This document shows positions 14,425 through 28,270 of a DNA stretch of 64,000 nt, one piece after another (within the stretch, counting starts at the first letter, position 1; each line of letters opens with the position of its first letter). Under the pieces are notes generated by a model that was not told where the DNA came from, made no database searches, and worked only from the letters and a program-made list of their open reading frames with translations. The stretch is from Linepithema humile (taxonomy: Eukaryota > Arthropoda > Insecta > Hymenoptera > Formicidae): positions 2,170,001 through 2,234,000 of the forward strand of contig NC_090131.1 of NCBI RefSeq assembly GCF_040581485.1, written 5' to 3'. Position numbers and translations under genes: made by a program.

Positions 14425-17400
14425 ACGTACAATTCCAATAAATCGCAATCAATAATCGAATCTCGAATCGATAAATCTTTGCGCGAAAAAAGTCAAAATC
14501 GATTGCGGGGCAAATTATCTTGCAAATCATTTACCGAATTTTGATTGCTAGAAAGTCGAGTTCAAAAATATAAAATTGCGAGAACGAGCGCATAATTTAC
14601 ACCGAAAACACAATTATATTTTCATTATCGTCGTCGTGTCGCTTGCGCATACATATGCGTAAAATGTGAAAAAACTTGAATCACTCACATCAATTTGAAA
14701 TACGCCAGCTTCACGCACGCATGTTTTTCCAGCTCTAATTTTTTTATCATATTATGAAAATTATTTCCGTTTCTACTACCAAAGCGCGGTATTACCCAAG
14801 TCGTTACGCCCGCGGCTTCGGCAGGAAATCACGCCGTTATTCATCCCTAATTCATTACACGCAAACCCTCCCACCGACGCCTATCCAAGTCGGATTGAGA
14901 GGAAAATGGGAAATCACCAGGGTGGTTGTATCCCGCCGCGGGAATCTGCAGATGGAAAGGACGGCCCCCTCGCCCGTTTTCAATTTCGAATTTCAAGCCG
15001 GATATCGGGCAAAGGGGGGTTGTGATGGGTTTTCGCGGCGGCGCGTATTTGCGGGCATATTTTTTCAGGTCAAAATTCCCCGGGGGGGTGAACGAATAGA
15101 GTGAAGGGGGGAAGAGTGTGCCACGAATGACTCGACGGGGACAAATCCCGCGGGACCACAATGGCTATAAAACAATCGATGGGGTAGTTCTCGAACGTGG
15201 ATACGACCGTCGTCGCTAAAAGTTTTAAAACCCACGGAGGAGGCGTTTAAGAGGGCACCTTCGTGATGAACGGTCTCAGTGCCAGATCAAGCGCTTACGA
15301 CGACGATGGCGACGAAAAACGTGATCCTCCGTTTTTCCGCTTTTACCACCGTTTTCCACGACGTCGATTACCTTTGAGACTCAGTCGCGCGTAAACACGT
15401 CCTCGTAAAGCAGACGGCGTCTTAATTTCTTTACGATTGCAAATTGCCGCCATGGTCCAATTATACGGACGGCGAACTGTAACGATGTTATAGCGAGAAC
15501 CGTTTCATGAATGCGCGATGAATGTGCGAGGTGCAGTGCGAGCGAGGTAAATTGTTATCCGATCATCGGAGAGGAAAGTATCGCGAAATCATATTTCTTA
15601 TTTTATTTCCATAAAATAACGATCGTTTTATAACCGAGTTTTTATCGGGTCGCATGAATTTTAATACGCCATTGTCACCAGGTTCAATTTATCTTCATAA
15701 AACAATTTTTATTACCTGAAAAATGTAAAAATAAAAAAACAAGGCCCAGAGAAATATTATGCGTCCTAGTTTCGCGAGAATTTCGAATGAGTGCATTCTC
15801 ATCCTTATTTAGTATTCACCTCGCGAATTTCTTGACACCGCTGTATTGGTGTATGCAAAGACGGTATGCAAGGGCGAGTACATGCAGCTAACCCGTGTAA
15901 CATAATTGCGTACGCGTAGAGTCACGGAGAACGAGGGGTTAAAGAAAAATCGTCGTCAAGTTACCGGCGACTTGCCGGGAGCCGGGCGCAAAGTTCTTAA
16001 TTAATCCTATTAATTAGATACACCATTGTCGCAGCACCTGACGACGCTTGGGACTCGACGAAAACTCGGCATAAACTTGTTTAAGGGTTATGAAGGCGCT
16101 ACCATTGGGAATAAAGTCAAAGTCACATATCTCGCTTCTCAAGATTCTCAGTCGATTGTTAAAAAAAAAAAAAAAAGAAAAGAAATGCGAGTCGTACACA
16201 GCGTTTTCGCAAAATAATGATTCTAAATAATGAGAAAAACAAAGCCATTCTGTATTCTCGCTTTCGGAGAATCAATAAACGCGAAACTCTCTGAAAGTGA
16301 GAGACAAAAATAAATAATACATCGCGCTGTATCATTCAGATTAATTTTGCGTGGATTGTGCGGTGCGACTTATTGGGTTATTCTAAAGATTAACAGTGTA
16401 TGCATCGGAAGCTGTAAACCGCGTAAATTTACTTTAGGATGTACGTACAAGTCTACTTAAGCGCGTTTAAGGAGATGACGTGCAAGATGTTGGGCGAGGC
16501 TTCGCGAAAACTCGTCGGGAAATGCGCGTAAGTAACGTTGACGGTTTACACGCTAGTAAAGCGATTAAAAACTACGCGCGATAACGGAAATTGCGCTCAA
16601 ACCCCGGGGAGTTGCCAGCCGCTTACATTGGATTACGTATCGAGCGAATTTCCTAGGAGGCGGCGGTAGTTCTCCCCTTTAATATTCACTTAGATCGCAA
16701 AGTTCCAAGGCCTCGGAAAAAATATATGATGTCTTTTAAAAAGTAATTACAGAGCATCTTAAATTACTTGTGAAGTGAAATTGCCGTTCGACAACTTCAT
16801 TATCTCTTGCGGTTAATTAAGCGGTTAATAATTAATTTTCGAGATATAATTTACTTCTCGACAGTTTTTTCTTCTCTCATTCTGTAGGTGCATTTCTTTT
16901 TTAGCGTTTTTATGTATTCCCTGACACTAATTCCTTTTTGCCGTTTAAAAATTCTCGTTCGAATGTGCAGTTTCTAAGCGCACGACTAATGAAATTCTCA
17001 ACTTTGCCCTACAAGAAATAAAACAGAAGCGCTTTCTGAAAATATATGCAACAAGCAACATCGTGGAAAAAATTCACGTAAACGCTTATATTCTTAAAAT
17101 AACGCAAAAATATTCATCACGATGGGAGTATTCGTTCGTAATGCCCGATAATTTGATCTGTCCTTGACATTTAGCATTTATTTCACGATCAATGAACAAA
17201 TCCGTCGGATTGCTGAGACGGAATAAAGGTGAGATCAAGAAGCGATTTCGTTGAAAAGCGAGTTAGTCAGCTCGCGGAAAAGCGGTCGGAAAATCACGTT
17301 GGGCAAAGCCGAGAAACGTCCTCCGAAAGCGCATTCACCAGCGGAAAGATTTTCACGGAACGCAATTAAGTGGCGTAATGAGATTCCTACGGCGGATCGA

Positions 17401-20400
17401 CGCTCGACGTCGTCTTTTCAGCGTGCGCGGCGCGTAAACGGCGCGAAGCGTGGCTGCGGCGGTGGTTCCACGTGAAATTCGGAAATGACTCAAGTTAAAT
17501 GAACATTCCCAGCCAGGCGGGAAGAAGATCGGATGTCGCCCGTACGCCTAATTAAACTTCCGACCCCTTTTCGACTTTCGGGAGCGGCGCGGCTTCGTTA
17601 ACGCTTCGGCGTCGCGTGAGATAAGGAGGAGCACACGAGAGCCGAACGAGATATAAGCCGGGGATTTATAGTGACAGTGACCAGTAGCACATCTATCCGA
17701 AACCCAAAATCCCCCAATTCACCGTTTGCGCAGGCATCACAAAAGAATGACAGACGTCTTGCGCGTCACGCAACAAAAGAAAAGAAAAAAGAATTCGGTG
17801 TAGAAAAAGACACGCTGCAATGAACTGTCTGTATCTTTCTTGGGAAGAAATATTATGTTTAAAAAATACGTAAAGTAAAAAGCTGGCAATAATAAATAAA
17901 TTAATTAAAAAATATATTTTTATTACAAATTTCGATATTTAAAATAATTTTACATTCTTTACACCGTATCTTTCATTCTGCTACTAATTTGCAATTTCCC
18001 GCGTATATATTTTACGAACGGTAGCGAATCTGTCTCGCGGGGCAAATATTCTCCGACAGTCTCTCTTTAGCTGGTTCCATTATATCGAAGTTCTCTCCGG
18101 CATTAGTGCGGTACAATTAAAATTTACGCGATTTAATCCTCGCGTCGTCCCGCGAGCGCTCGTCATATGTACATAAGCGAGCACACGTGGTCGTTCAATC
18201 TTGCGGTTGCATGCACGCCGTTAGTAGGTAGCTCCGTACGAAACGGAAACGGAGCACTTAGGGCAAATATTAATGCGACCATTTGCATTTTAAACGAACT
18301 GCGGCTTGACGCGAGATTTTCCACCAAGCGGCCAAGGAACCTTGGACGGAAGGACGCTAGGACGATGCACGGCAGCGGAAAGAGAGAGACAGAAAGCCCG
18401 TCGCGTTGTTCACCTCGTTCTCCGCGTATTTGCATTTCCACGTTATTTCGCGAGATTAACTTTTATCTTCCGCCGGCCGAGCGCAACGCGACGCGAAGGG
18501 AGGACTGGTCGCAATTCTCTCGTCGGAAGTTGTTGATCGTAAGACTTTTACTTTACACGTCGTAGAAACTGATTGCAAAAGTGCGATAAAGTTGCGCGCG
18601 CGGTCTCGCCGCTGCAATAAAAAGGTAAATCGCGGGCTTCGCGGTGATCTTCCGGAAACAACGAGTTAATTGAATTTCAAATCCCCGTTTGAAGGAAAAA
18701 TTATATTGCGCGTCCTGAAGCGCGCGCCTTTACGAAGGGATAACTCGGTGCTCCGTAAATAGAACGAACAAAGGTCTTTCCGATTCGCGACGTGGTGCAA
18801 CAAAACAGATTGCTGCCCAAAGTGATACATGAAATCCACTCAAAACTTTCGTATTTTTAGCATTAAACAACTCGGCCGCGGATTAAGATTCCATCAAAGT
18901 TTACTCGAAAAATATTATCGGAGGAGAGATATCAAGTTTTCTTCTATTTACGTACCTAAAGTTTCACTCGACAAAACCCTTTCCAATTTTCAGAATTAAT
19001 CGACTCCGCTAATATACTCGCGGTGTAAGTTTTCACAAAGGAGAGTCGACACCGAATTAAAATGCAAATTACATTACAATGCAATCTCCGCGGTAAACGT
19101 TCTGTGTATTCAAATGCGCCAAGTATTTATTCGCGGGCTCTGATGATTCCTCAGATGATCGTTCGCGAATATGAATAACGGCGTGGCGAATTATCGATCT
19201 TGCGATTTAAAGCGAATGTAACGGAGGATATTGTATCGCGAAATAGTACTTAGGCACGTTTTCTTTGTTTACACGACACGTAGCTCGCGATACGACCCGT
19301 TTCGAATTTATACCATTCCATAAACCGGAAAAGAATTTTATCGTGAATAAACAACGGTGCTACACGCCGTGTATGTGTGTGTGCGCGCGCGTATGCTCAA
19401 CGTGTGTGTTTCCGCAGATTTCCGCAAGCATTGTAAAAAGTTTAAGATTGCGACCGCGGTGGGAAAACTGCAGTGGAAGAATTTGATGGAACATCGCACA
19501 TAGTCCACGCTCTGGTGCCACACACTTCCTGCTAAAAGCATGCAAAGTTTTATTCCGCCCGTAACGTGCTTTACGATTTTTCACAAAATTTCGCGAAAAT
19601 ATTCGTCAATAGTGCCGACAATTCGGCGGTATTTTTCTAATCTACTTTGAAAGGCCAGGCAGCGATACAAAAATTTACTCGCGTGATCGAATACATTTGC
19701 GAAACAACCATTTTTCGTCGATTTACTGCGCGATACAAAAGAACGAGTAAAAAAAACCACGACGAGTAGCAGATGCTTCTGGTTCGCAATGGAAATCAGA
19801 ATCGGGCAATCACGTCGGTCGAACGGCATCGTAAAATTTCATGCGCACCGAGAGACAATTCTCTCACGGAAGAGATCTTAGACTTAGTATTGTATATTTT
19901 CCTCGACTTGTCGCAGTGGCCTCGAATGGAGTTCAGGACTGAGGATATTCTTAAATTCTTCGCATTATGAACAATTCGACGCTTTTCTCGCGAAACGGGA
20001 GAACGCTGACTAAAAATTTCTTTACGCGGATTTTCTCACTCTTTCGACACAAAGTAACATTGTTGAAAAAGGAAAGGCACAATGAATTTAGAATATACGT
20101 TACGGTACTGCGTCACGGCAACCCCGAAGTTAGTGTCTCCGCAAAGCTCAGCTCGTTTTTATCTCAAAGGGAAGAGAAACAAAATACTTAAGAAAGTCCG
20201 CAAGTGACGGCTGAAATTCGAGTCCGACCCACTCAAGCTGTTATCTACCGGACCGCCGGAGTCCTTGGTAAGTCAAGATGTTTTATAAGAAAGTGACATT
20301 GATAATAAGCAGTGCTGAGTTGCCAGCGCGCTGTCCAAGATCACGAAAAATAAAGATTGTATTTACAACTCAGAATCATGTTATTTAATCTCGGGACTCA

Positions 20401-23400
20401 TCAAAGTTTATCTTTTGTTTTCGTTTATTTCGCGATTAAAAATCCGTTTATTGGAAGTATCGATACTTCTAAGAACAGCTATAGATTGCAAAGCAATATC
20501 AATGAAATCGAACTATATAAACTTGCACATGTAGTAAATACAAGATAAGAGAAGTTATAATACTTAAAGTGATAAATTCTTTCATTTCAAAACATATTTA
20601 TGTGCATGACATAAATTTGTTATTTCGTTGAAAACTAAATATAGTTAAAATTGCAACAAACTTATAAATCAATATTGTTCATATAAAAATCTAGAATAAA
20701 ATAGAAAAACATGTGTTGTAACGAATGTAGGTAGAATTTTTCAAATAACGTTTTTTCAACAATTTAATTATAACAATCGCAGACAGTGTTTTGCGTGTTT
20801 CGAAAACATTTTAAGACTCCACAGCCTGCGTTTCTGCTACTAATGTTACAAGATCCTCGCTGTCTTCATGAATAACAAGAAAATAAAAACCGAAAGCGGC
20901 CTTTAATATTCCCGCAGGATGCTCGGATTTCAGATATGAATGTATGCAAGAGCGCACGTGTATCTCCGCAGTCTAATATTCAAATTGCACGATATTGAAT
21001 GTAGATATTCGGCGAAAGATCATATTATTATAATTTGACGAAATGCAGTACACTTGTGTACTGCAACTGGCACTGCAAACTGTCCGAATTAATGCGTTCT
21101 CTTTTACTATTTGTGAAAGAAAGACATATGCGGCGATAAATCGCGTCGCACATTGTTGTATTCGGCGTGTTTTATTTAGTTTAAAATTCATTTTAATATA
21201 TACAAGTTTTGAAATGCAACCAGTTTATAATTTACGATGTCCGACGATAAAACGATAAATGCGTGTCGAAGATCATATAATTGCGCGGTGCAAAATAATT
21301 CTCGGCAAAATCGAACACACATCGTTTACTGTCAGTGCAAAACGCATTAATTTTCATTCGCTGCATTTCAATTACCAATGCAAGATTAATCAAATTATTG
21401 AACCGACGACAATCGATAGATATAACTGTCAACTAATATTTTTGATAAATTTTGATAAACAATGTTTCATAAATAATCCCTAAATTGCATTACTGTATCC
21501 TACTCCATTTGACTGTAAATTGATCAATTGCAGCAGGAATTAGTCTAAATTACTCATGCAATGTTCGTCAGTCAAATGTAATCGAACAAAAGTAGGACTC
21601 CCTGTACACGTCACTCGGAATTGCAACAAATCGGAATTGCGGGGGAATACGGGAAAGCGTCGCTTTGTTACGCACAACGAGGAGGAGAACGATCCCGTGT
21701 CGTACGCGAGAGACTGACAGGAGAGTTTAGACGTTCGCTCACTCCTTTTACTGTTCACCTCACATGACACGAACAGAGCGGGAAATAGGCTCTTGATAAA
21801 CGCAAATTAGATCTCGAAAACGTCTGCTGCGCGCGCGCGCGTCGATCGGATTGACTCCGCGGGGCACAAAGACGACAGCAAATTGAATTCCCGGATTGAA
21901 TTCCGGCCAATTTCGACCTAATTTCTATAGCGACGCGAGACGCCGCCGCCGCCGTCGTCGCCGATAAGCCGATGGGAAAATTTCGAGCGCGTCGCCTTGC
22001 GCTCGCGCAGGTTTCTTTCCAAGTAAATACATACTTTACATGCACTGCGCGACACGGTATTTGCGATGAAAGCGATATAACGGAAGCCAGGGGTATTGTC
22101 AAAATGGTCGATATCGCGATAGGTAAGGCTCCATAGTGAGCTACATAAAAGCCGTGTATATAATGTATATGAATATGCACAGTAGTCTACTAAGAAACTG
22201 CTTTGAATAAGGTGGAATGAATGTATTATACGAATTTAAAAATGCTATTCACCGCAAATGTAAATTTCCATTCCAAAAATAGAATCCGACAGAAGACGAA
22301 AAGTCGCTCGCGATCATCAATTAAATTTTTAACAAATGTTTGAGGAAATATAGTTTTACGCAATGTGTTATTAATTGCGTAATACACGCAATACGAAAGA
22401 CAAACGGATACGAGGTTGCGTTCCGCTTCGGAGACAATGCAGTGCCATCGAAACTGCGACTTGCTGATCCTGCGCGAAAAACACGTGCGTACGCAGAATC
22501 TCGCAAGGTGGGAACTTAATAAACGCGACGGCCAGTGAAATTGCGACCCAGTTAGGCCGCGGCTGACCCACTTGGACGCATCGTAATAACGATGCGACCA
22601 GAACGCGGATTGATATTAGAGGTAAACACATCGTCGCCGGAAGTCTCCCATTGTGATCTTGTTTGCGTGAGGCACACTGAGAGCCGAGTCGCCCAACGAT
22701 GCAACTTCAACAAAGGTTACGAACGCTCGGAAATTTTGGTGCGATTCCGTTTGATGGGCGCGTTAAGTTAATAGCAGTTAAAGTTCCGCGCGCATTTGCA
22801 TTACGCGCAGTCACTCATGCAATTGCTCGTATCGTCCAAATAAACAAGCGCCTCTTCCGCGCTCATTCAAATTATACACATGGGGATTCCCGACGAGCCG
22901 TGTATTAACAAATTGAGCACTGATTCCGAATTGCCGGTGCGGCGAGCACCGAGCAAATACTGATTAGCGATATTATAATTAATAGTAAACTCCCGTGTTT
23001 CGTAAACCGTTTCGACTATCCACGTGATATTCTTTGAGGAATGAAAGAGAACAAAGTGCACAAAGGGGCTCAAAGATTTATTTTCGGCTCATCTCCCGGC
23101 CTTCGAAGTTATTTTCGACACGAATGATAACCGGTTCCTCCTCCACGAGCGACGGCTGTACAGTAAACGCAAGTGTTATAGTATGGTCGTCGGGTCACGA
23201 TCGTTCCGTTGAAAAACAGATTGGCCTAAAGATACTCCGAGTGTGAGGCAAAATAATGATGTCATCGAAAATAAATCGTACAGCATTCAATTTTTCAGCG
23301 CATCAGAATAATAATATCAATCTTTTATCAGCGCGAAAACATTTTTAGCCGTTAATGTCAATAAGTCATGAATGAAGTATCTATATCGAACGATTTTTCT

Positions 23401-26355
23401 GCTATAAATATCGGGCGTGAACAAATATGGTAATTCTATGAAATATCAACGAATAACTGGAATCGGACCGATGGATTAAAATAATATTCTGTTCTATAAT
23501 TTCTTCATCGAATGTTCAATGCATTTCGCCCGTAAGTAACATCGTAGCGCGAACAAGAGACGAGAAATCGAATTTTCGACGAAAGATCTGGAAAAATGGT
23601 CTCGCGTGGTGACCTCGGGGTCGGAGATAAATTGAATACGATGGTTCGGATACCCTCCGTTACCGTTTCTTCCTCCTTTCCTTATGAACGCCGCAACTTA
23701 TAGGAATAATAATGTAGCGAGTCGATCGAAGCATAAGGAGTGTGTAATGGAAACGAAATGAGTTGCACGGCGGACGACGCTCTTGCTAGACGAGATGCGC
23801 GAAGGAAAAGATATTTTTATGAAGATTCTGTCAAAAGAGAAATATGATTTCGGAGCTAGCGCATTTAGAAAAAGGCTATATATCATAGTAATAATTTAAA
23901 ACCCCTATAAATTTAAGAAAATACAATTTATCAGTCTTTTAATCTTTTAACGAAATATCATTATATTTCTAATAAAAGTTATTTTTCATCTTTCACATAC
24001 TTCTAATGAAAATTTTAATATTCCACGCTGCTACGTACAAGTCTTTGGTTACTGCTTCATCTTTCGATAAAGAAAACGAAAAATGCAAAAAGAAAAAACC
24101 CTTGCACGAAGGGAGTTTCTCCGAAGAGGCAGTGTAGGATTACAGAAACGGATTTTTTCGAAAAAACCTTCGAAGCTCCTTCGAAAACGCGGCTCGATAA
24201 CGGCAGTATTAAGAGACTGAAATCCCATATCGCGCCGACTGTATATTTTCACGGCATGTGTTGCACACGTGAAAGATACGGCATAGCTCGTGCAATGCAA
24301 AACATATTAGCTCATTAAAGCCCGAACACAAAGGAGAATCTCTCGATGTGTTATCACAATTATTTTATCTTTACAATAAATCAAACGTTCGCTAATTAAG
24401 CGCTAAGATTTTTAGACACAGATAACGGACATGCATCGCGTGAGCTGAATAATATAGAAACGAATGGGACGCCGAGTTAAACGATATTTATTTTTAGTAC
24501 GTGAAAAATATTATGTATGTACATACATTAACATATCAACATCAACGCACTGAAAAGACTCTCGAGATAGAGTAATGTTTGTCTACTATCGGGAGTAAAG
24601 ACTAAAACAGATATGTTCTCTTATCACTTCAAATCTCTGTAAACAGAAAAGTCAGCTGCATCTATAACCGAGCTTTGAACAAGTGTATTTTTCTGATAAT
24701 AACGAGACAAGTCCAATATGTTTCGTCGGTTCCCTCGGCAATTCAAGTTGGATATGTTTCTAGGACTTTTCCCGAAACCGATTTCAGTCCAGATATAAAT
24801 CGATAAGAAGCTTTACGTTACAAAATACAGTCGGGTTGTTTTCAAAATTAACGTAAAAAAAAAGACAACCGAGTACACGGTACATTGATCCGAAATTGTA
24901 TCGGTATTGACGGATTGAAAAAAAGGAAAATCGCAAGTAAGCGAGAATACGAAGTTTCTCGGAACCGAAACACGAAACGCCCGTGGCGTTCTAAGATAAA
25001 CTCTGCCGGTGTGCGCGAAACTTTCCACCATAGATCGCGCGTCGATTTTCATCGCTATCAACGCACTGCATCGATTCACTCGAGCGCGAATTCACGGAAG
25101 CCATTGAAAAGACATGAGTGCGCAATTAGCGATCAAGCGCAGTCTCAACGCTAGTTAAAAGCACAACGGCCTACAAATCCCCAGGAAATGTAATCTGCAT
25201 ATCAATTTATGTCCAAATGGAGATAAAGCAAAAACGGTGAATTACTTTTTTCGCTCACCTGCAACACAAGTTGCAGTTCTGATGCTGCATACGCGAATCA
25301 TCATCATTAACCTGGCTATTATGCGCTTTTACACGAAATCGCGAATCTCCCTGTTCTTCGAGTTCAACAGTGTATTGCGTGTTGCACAACACGAGGATGC
25401 ACTCCCTTCGAGTTGCAGCATGCACAATTGTCCCGACCTGAATCGCGCTGGAAATTCTCCAGGCGAAGAGTTTCAACGATGAATCATCCAGACTCGCTCC
25501 GACAAGGACGGGGAATAGTTTAACTTCATGCACATACGTACTTCTTTTGACTGAATTTTAATTAATCGTAGGTTGAATAACGTTCAAAAGTCGCTCTAAT
25601 CAATAATACATGACAGCATTCATTATAATATATGTTAAAATTTGCGGCAAAAGTCAAATAATTTTTAATTGTGAGAGAAATAAAACTCGAAGAATTGAAG
25701 AACAATACACATCACGCTATACATTTTGTATGCTTTAAAAGCACATTTCTTTTCAAAAAAAAAAAAAAAACAAAGTCAAATATGCTGAGTTGTTAACATA
25801 ATCTACAACGCATTTCTGACTCTCAAAATGTATTAAGAATTATTTTACTAGAATAATGTTTCTATCAATGCAGATTAAAAAGTCTTACGATTCGTTATAA
25901 TCGAATATTACTAGAGATTAATTTTTTAAACTGCGTTAGTAAAAACGAGCTTAATAAGTCATTAGCCCATCTTCTGTCACACTTTTTCTTATACACAATT
26001 AACCTCAGTTAAAAGAAGCAGATGTCACAAGTCAAATATTTCCTTATGAATACAAAGCAAATTCAAAACACGAAACAATTCCGAGCAGCGCGAGATACAT
26101 GTAATTGGCGCATCGAGACAAGTGGTATGAATATAGCCGATTTCGCGGCAAGCTTGTCTATGAATATCGTAGTCGATATAAACACAGAACATGCGGCGGG
26201 AATAAATTAACTATAATTACATTGTAAAATGTCACCAAGTGACTTCCCGATGTTTGCATCGAAAACGTGTCGAACGAGAATAATTGTCGCATCTGGCGTT
26301 ATGTGCTCGAGACGTTCCGTTTTTTGGTCAACAAGAACAAAGATTGCACACTAAC

Positions 26356-26442
26356 CTTTTCAAGGCACTCCTGGCCGATGGCCTTCGGGTCGACCTGCAC
26401 CTCGAGGATGACGGAGTTGGCCTGACTAACGAGGCACCACAT
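26356..26442 (-). CDS. dnr1: First coding exon of a MYLIP/Dnr1-like FERM-RING E3 ligase (partial gene)
   Basis: On the minus strand an ATG at 26442 opens 29 codons that end in AAG directly before a consensus donor GTTAGT (26351-26355). The peptide begins MWCLVSQANSVILEVQVD and ends in GQECLEK. That matches, residue for residue in many places, the first 29 residues of MYLIP (IDOL), known in Drosophila as Dnr1: a hydrophobic beta strand at the start of the FERM F1 lobe, then the G-x-x-CL segment just before the family's next exon. MYLIP/Dnr1 proteins carry an N-terminal FERM domain and a C-terminal RING and act as ubiquitin ligases; in flies Dnr1 restrains Dredd/IMD signalling. No further exon was found, so the remainder presumably lies left of the window. 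The upstream flank has a (TC)n tract at 26516-26541 that may be 5' UTR. The short length leaves some doubt. Confidence 0.72.
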
Positions 26443-26515
26443 CCTCGCGATTATACGCCTCCCTCGACAACCGTCGAATTCCCGTGTTAATCGCCCGCCG
26501 TCACCCGGCGGCTTC

Positions 26516-26541
26516 CTCTCTCTCTCTCTCTCTCTCTCTCC
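26516..26541. repeat. (TC)n microsatellite
   Basis: About twelve uninterrupted TC units lie 75 bp upstream of the Dnr1-like start codon. On the transcribed minus strand it reads (GA)n, so it is either promoter GAGA-type sequence or 5' UTR. Confidence 0.85.
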
Positions 26542-27562
26542 GCTCGAGAGAACAGTAGAACTAAAAAAACACTTTTTCTATCGCGACGCGAATATTTTGC
26601 AACGGCGGTAAAGACAAAAAGATAACGATGACAATGTCGACGGCGATTTATCCAATCGGATACGCGGCTGATCGGCGACCGATCGTGCCCGGCGATACGT
26701 TCTTTGTCATAACAAACTTCAAAAGCGACGTACGGACACAGCTGTCACTGCGACGGGCTCGCGCGCAACTACATGCGAGGTCGGCAACGTGCTACTCGCT
26801 CTCGTACCGGACACCATACGCGTCTCGTCGGCTTCCATTTCTCGGCGCGGAATGCCACACGCACTAACCGCTCTTCGCCGTCGCGGCTTAGTCGCGAAAT
26901 CGAATCGCTTTCCGGCCGCTCGATCGAGTGGCGCTAGCGTTGCGGCTAACACAACGTCGTATATGTGCGGATAAACCTACACACGAAAACGAAACGCGTA
27001 CTATCGCTCGGCAGCACGGAGTTCCAAGTGAGGGGAGGCTAGGTACGTACAGCTGATCGCCCCACCGTCGCGGCCACGCACTGCAGACATGCGCGTCTCG
27101 TCGGGACAAAGTACGCACGTACGCAACAGTCAATCTTGGACTTTGAACCAACATGGCGATTGACGGACAATATGTGCCATCTAACGTCGTCTTGTCAAGC
27201 TTAAGATAAAAATAACACTCACTTGGTAATCATCGTGCAACGATAATACATAGCATGATAAAACGAGTGAGTCCCAGTTGCACACAGATCGACGGCTGCA
27301 AAATGATCTTATATGCAAATATATATTGCATAGTAAACTAATAACAAAATAATATATTAAACGTTCTTTAATATTCTAGAAACTTATTTTTATCGCAGTT
27401 AACTCGTATTAATAATTCATACAAATGTATAATATTGAGATATTTTATATCAATATTACTTACTTTTTACAAGACTGTAAATCTCGAAAAAGCATTTCAC
27501 GTTATTTCATACGTAACAAGCGCGCAACGTCGCCTTGGTAGAAAAGAGACGGAAAACAGTAT

Positions 27563-27760
27563 GGGCCATCGTACACAAAATGGCATAACTGCATATGCAT
27601 AGTAGAAGACCGTTTCGACCAATGAGCATCTAGCATAAAAGCGCCATATTGATTTACATAGCATAGCATATCAATATGGCGCCTTCATGCTAGATGCTCA
27701 TTGGTCGAGACGGTCTTATGCTATGCACATGCAGTTATGCCATTTTGTGTGCGATAGCCC
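27563..27760. mobile_element. Foldback/MITE-like inverted repeat
   Basis: Two arms of about 91 bp are near-perfect reverse complements around a loop of about 16 bp centred at 27661. The outer ends read GGGCCATCGTACACAAAATGG on the left and, reverse-complemented, GGGCTATCGCACACAAAATGG on the right. TA dinucleotides lie close to both ends, which would suit a Tc1/mariner-type target, but the left one is a base away from the repeat. It has no open frame. The alternative is a hairpin RNA gene. Confidence 0.75.
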
Positions 27761-28270
27761 TACGTCCGCTCACTTCCACAAATAATACTTCTTTGTACAT
27801 ACGCGTGACATAAGCGGTTTTCGCTTGGATATGTGACCTCCTCTACCACGGTGCTCTTGGTGCTGGCCGGCTCGAGTTTGAATCACTGCAGTGCCCATTC
27901 CAGTGTGTGTGTGTAGTTTAGTGTGGTTTATACCACAAAGGACATTAAATGCGCGATTATGTATGAAATTAACGAGTCAAATAAAATGTGATACGTGAAC
28001 ACACAGATGTGAAGAAAAATAAACATCTCAATAAACTATATAGCCCACGTCAACTGATGTTTACTATATTGAAGACTATTTTATAGACAAATATGTAAGG
28101 TTATTTTGTTTATTCGTTATTTTGATGTATTTCAACGAATGGATTATAAGAATGTCGATATTGTGACGAAATATTTTTCGGTAACTTCGTGAATCATAAT
28201 TTGTGGTTTTTCAATAAAGGCCTTCGCGATCACTGAATGTCTTTTATGATGTCGAACTGTGAAAAGTAAG

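Larger units (their letters stand above)
1..26355. other. Large gene-free stretch, probably intron of the Dnr1/MYLIP-like gene
   Basis: I found no exon with recognisable protein homology on either strand here. Open frames are short and show no family motif. The stretch alternates between CpG-rich patches (for example 1.1-2.3, 11-12.2, 17.3-18.7 and 21.8-22.6 kb) and AT-rich patches, and carries poly-T/poly-A runs near 7553, 7638, 12486, 16160 and 25757. It lies downstream of a minus-strand exon ending at a good splice donor (26355), and the following FERM-coding exons of that family were not seen, so I infer a first coding intron of at least 26 kb. Small unannotated non-coding RNAs or enhancers cannot be excluded. 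Confidence 0.5.
26443..28270. promoter_or_regulatory. Head-to-head intergenic region between Dnr1-like and Merlin genes
   Basis: No coding region is supported. The left half (to about 27180) is CpG-rich and is the likely promoter and 5' UTR region of the minus-strand gene; the right half becomes AT-rich towards Merlin. A foldback sequence occupies 27563-27760. No clear TATA box or initiator could be assigned. Confidence 0.45.

Noticed and set aside
13690..14440. CRISPR-like spaced repeats
   Set aside because: The repeats are long, irregular and nested, and the setting is eukaryotic; this is a segmental duplication.
15160..15180. TATA box-like CTATAAAAC in a GC-rich patch
   Set aside because: No exon or initiator follows at a sensible distance, and such hexamers are common.
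17640..17830. Promoter with TATAAG followed by a short ATG frame
   Set aside because: The frame has only 18 codons and no donor or next exon is evident.
21755..22180. 141-codon minus-strand frame
   Set aside because: No domain resemblance; it overlaps alternating GCGC and CGC/CGT runs, so openness is compositional.
27780..27920. tRNA-like B box (CTCGAGTTTGAATC) suggesting a second SINE
   Set aside because: No A box at the right spacing and no cloverleaf could be drawn.
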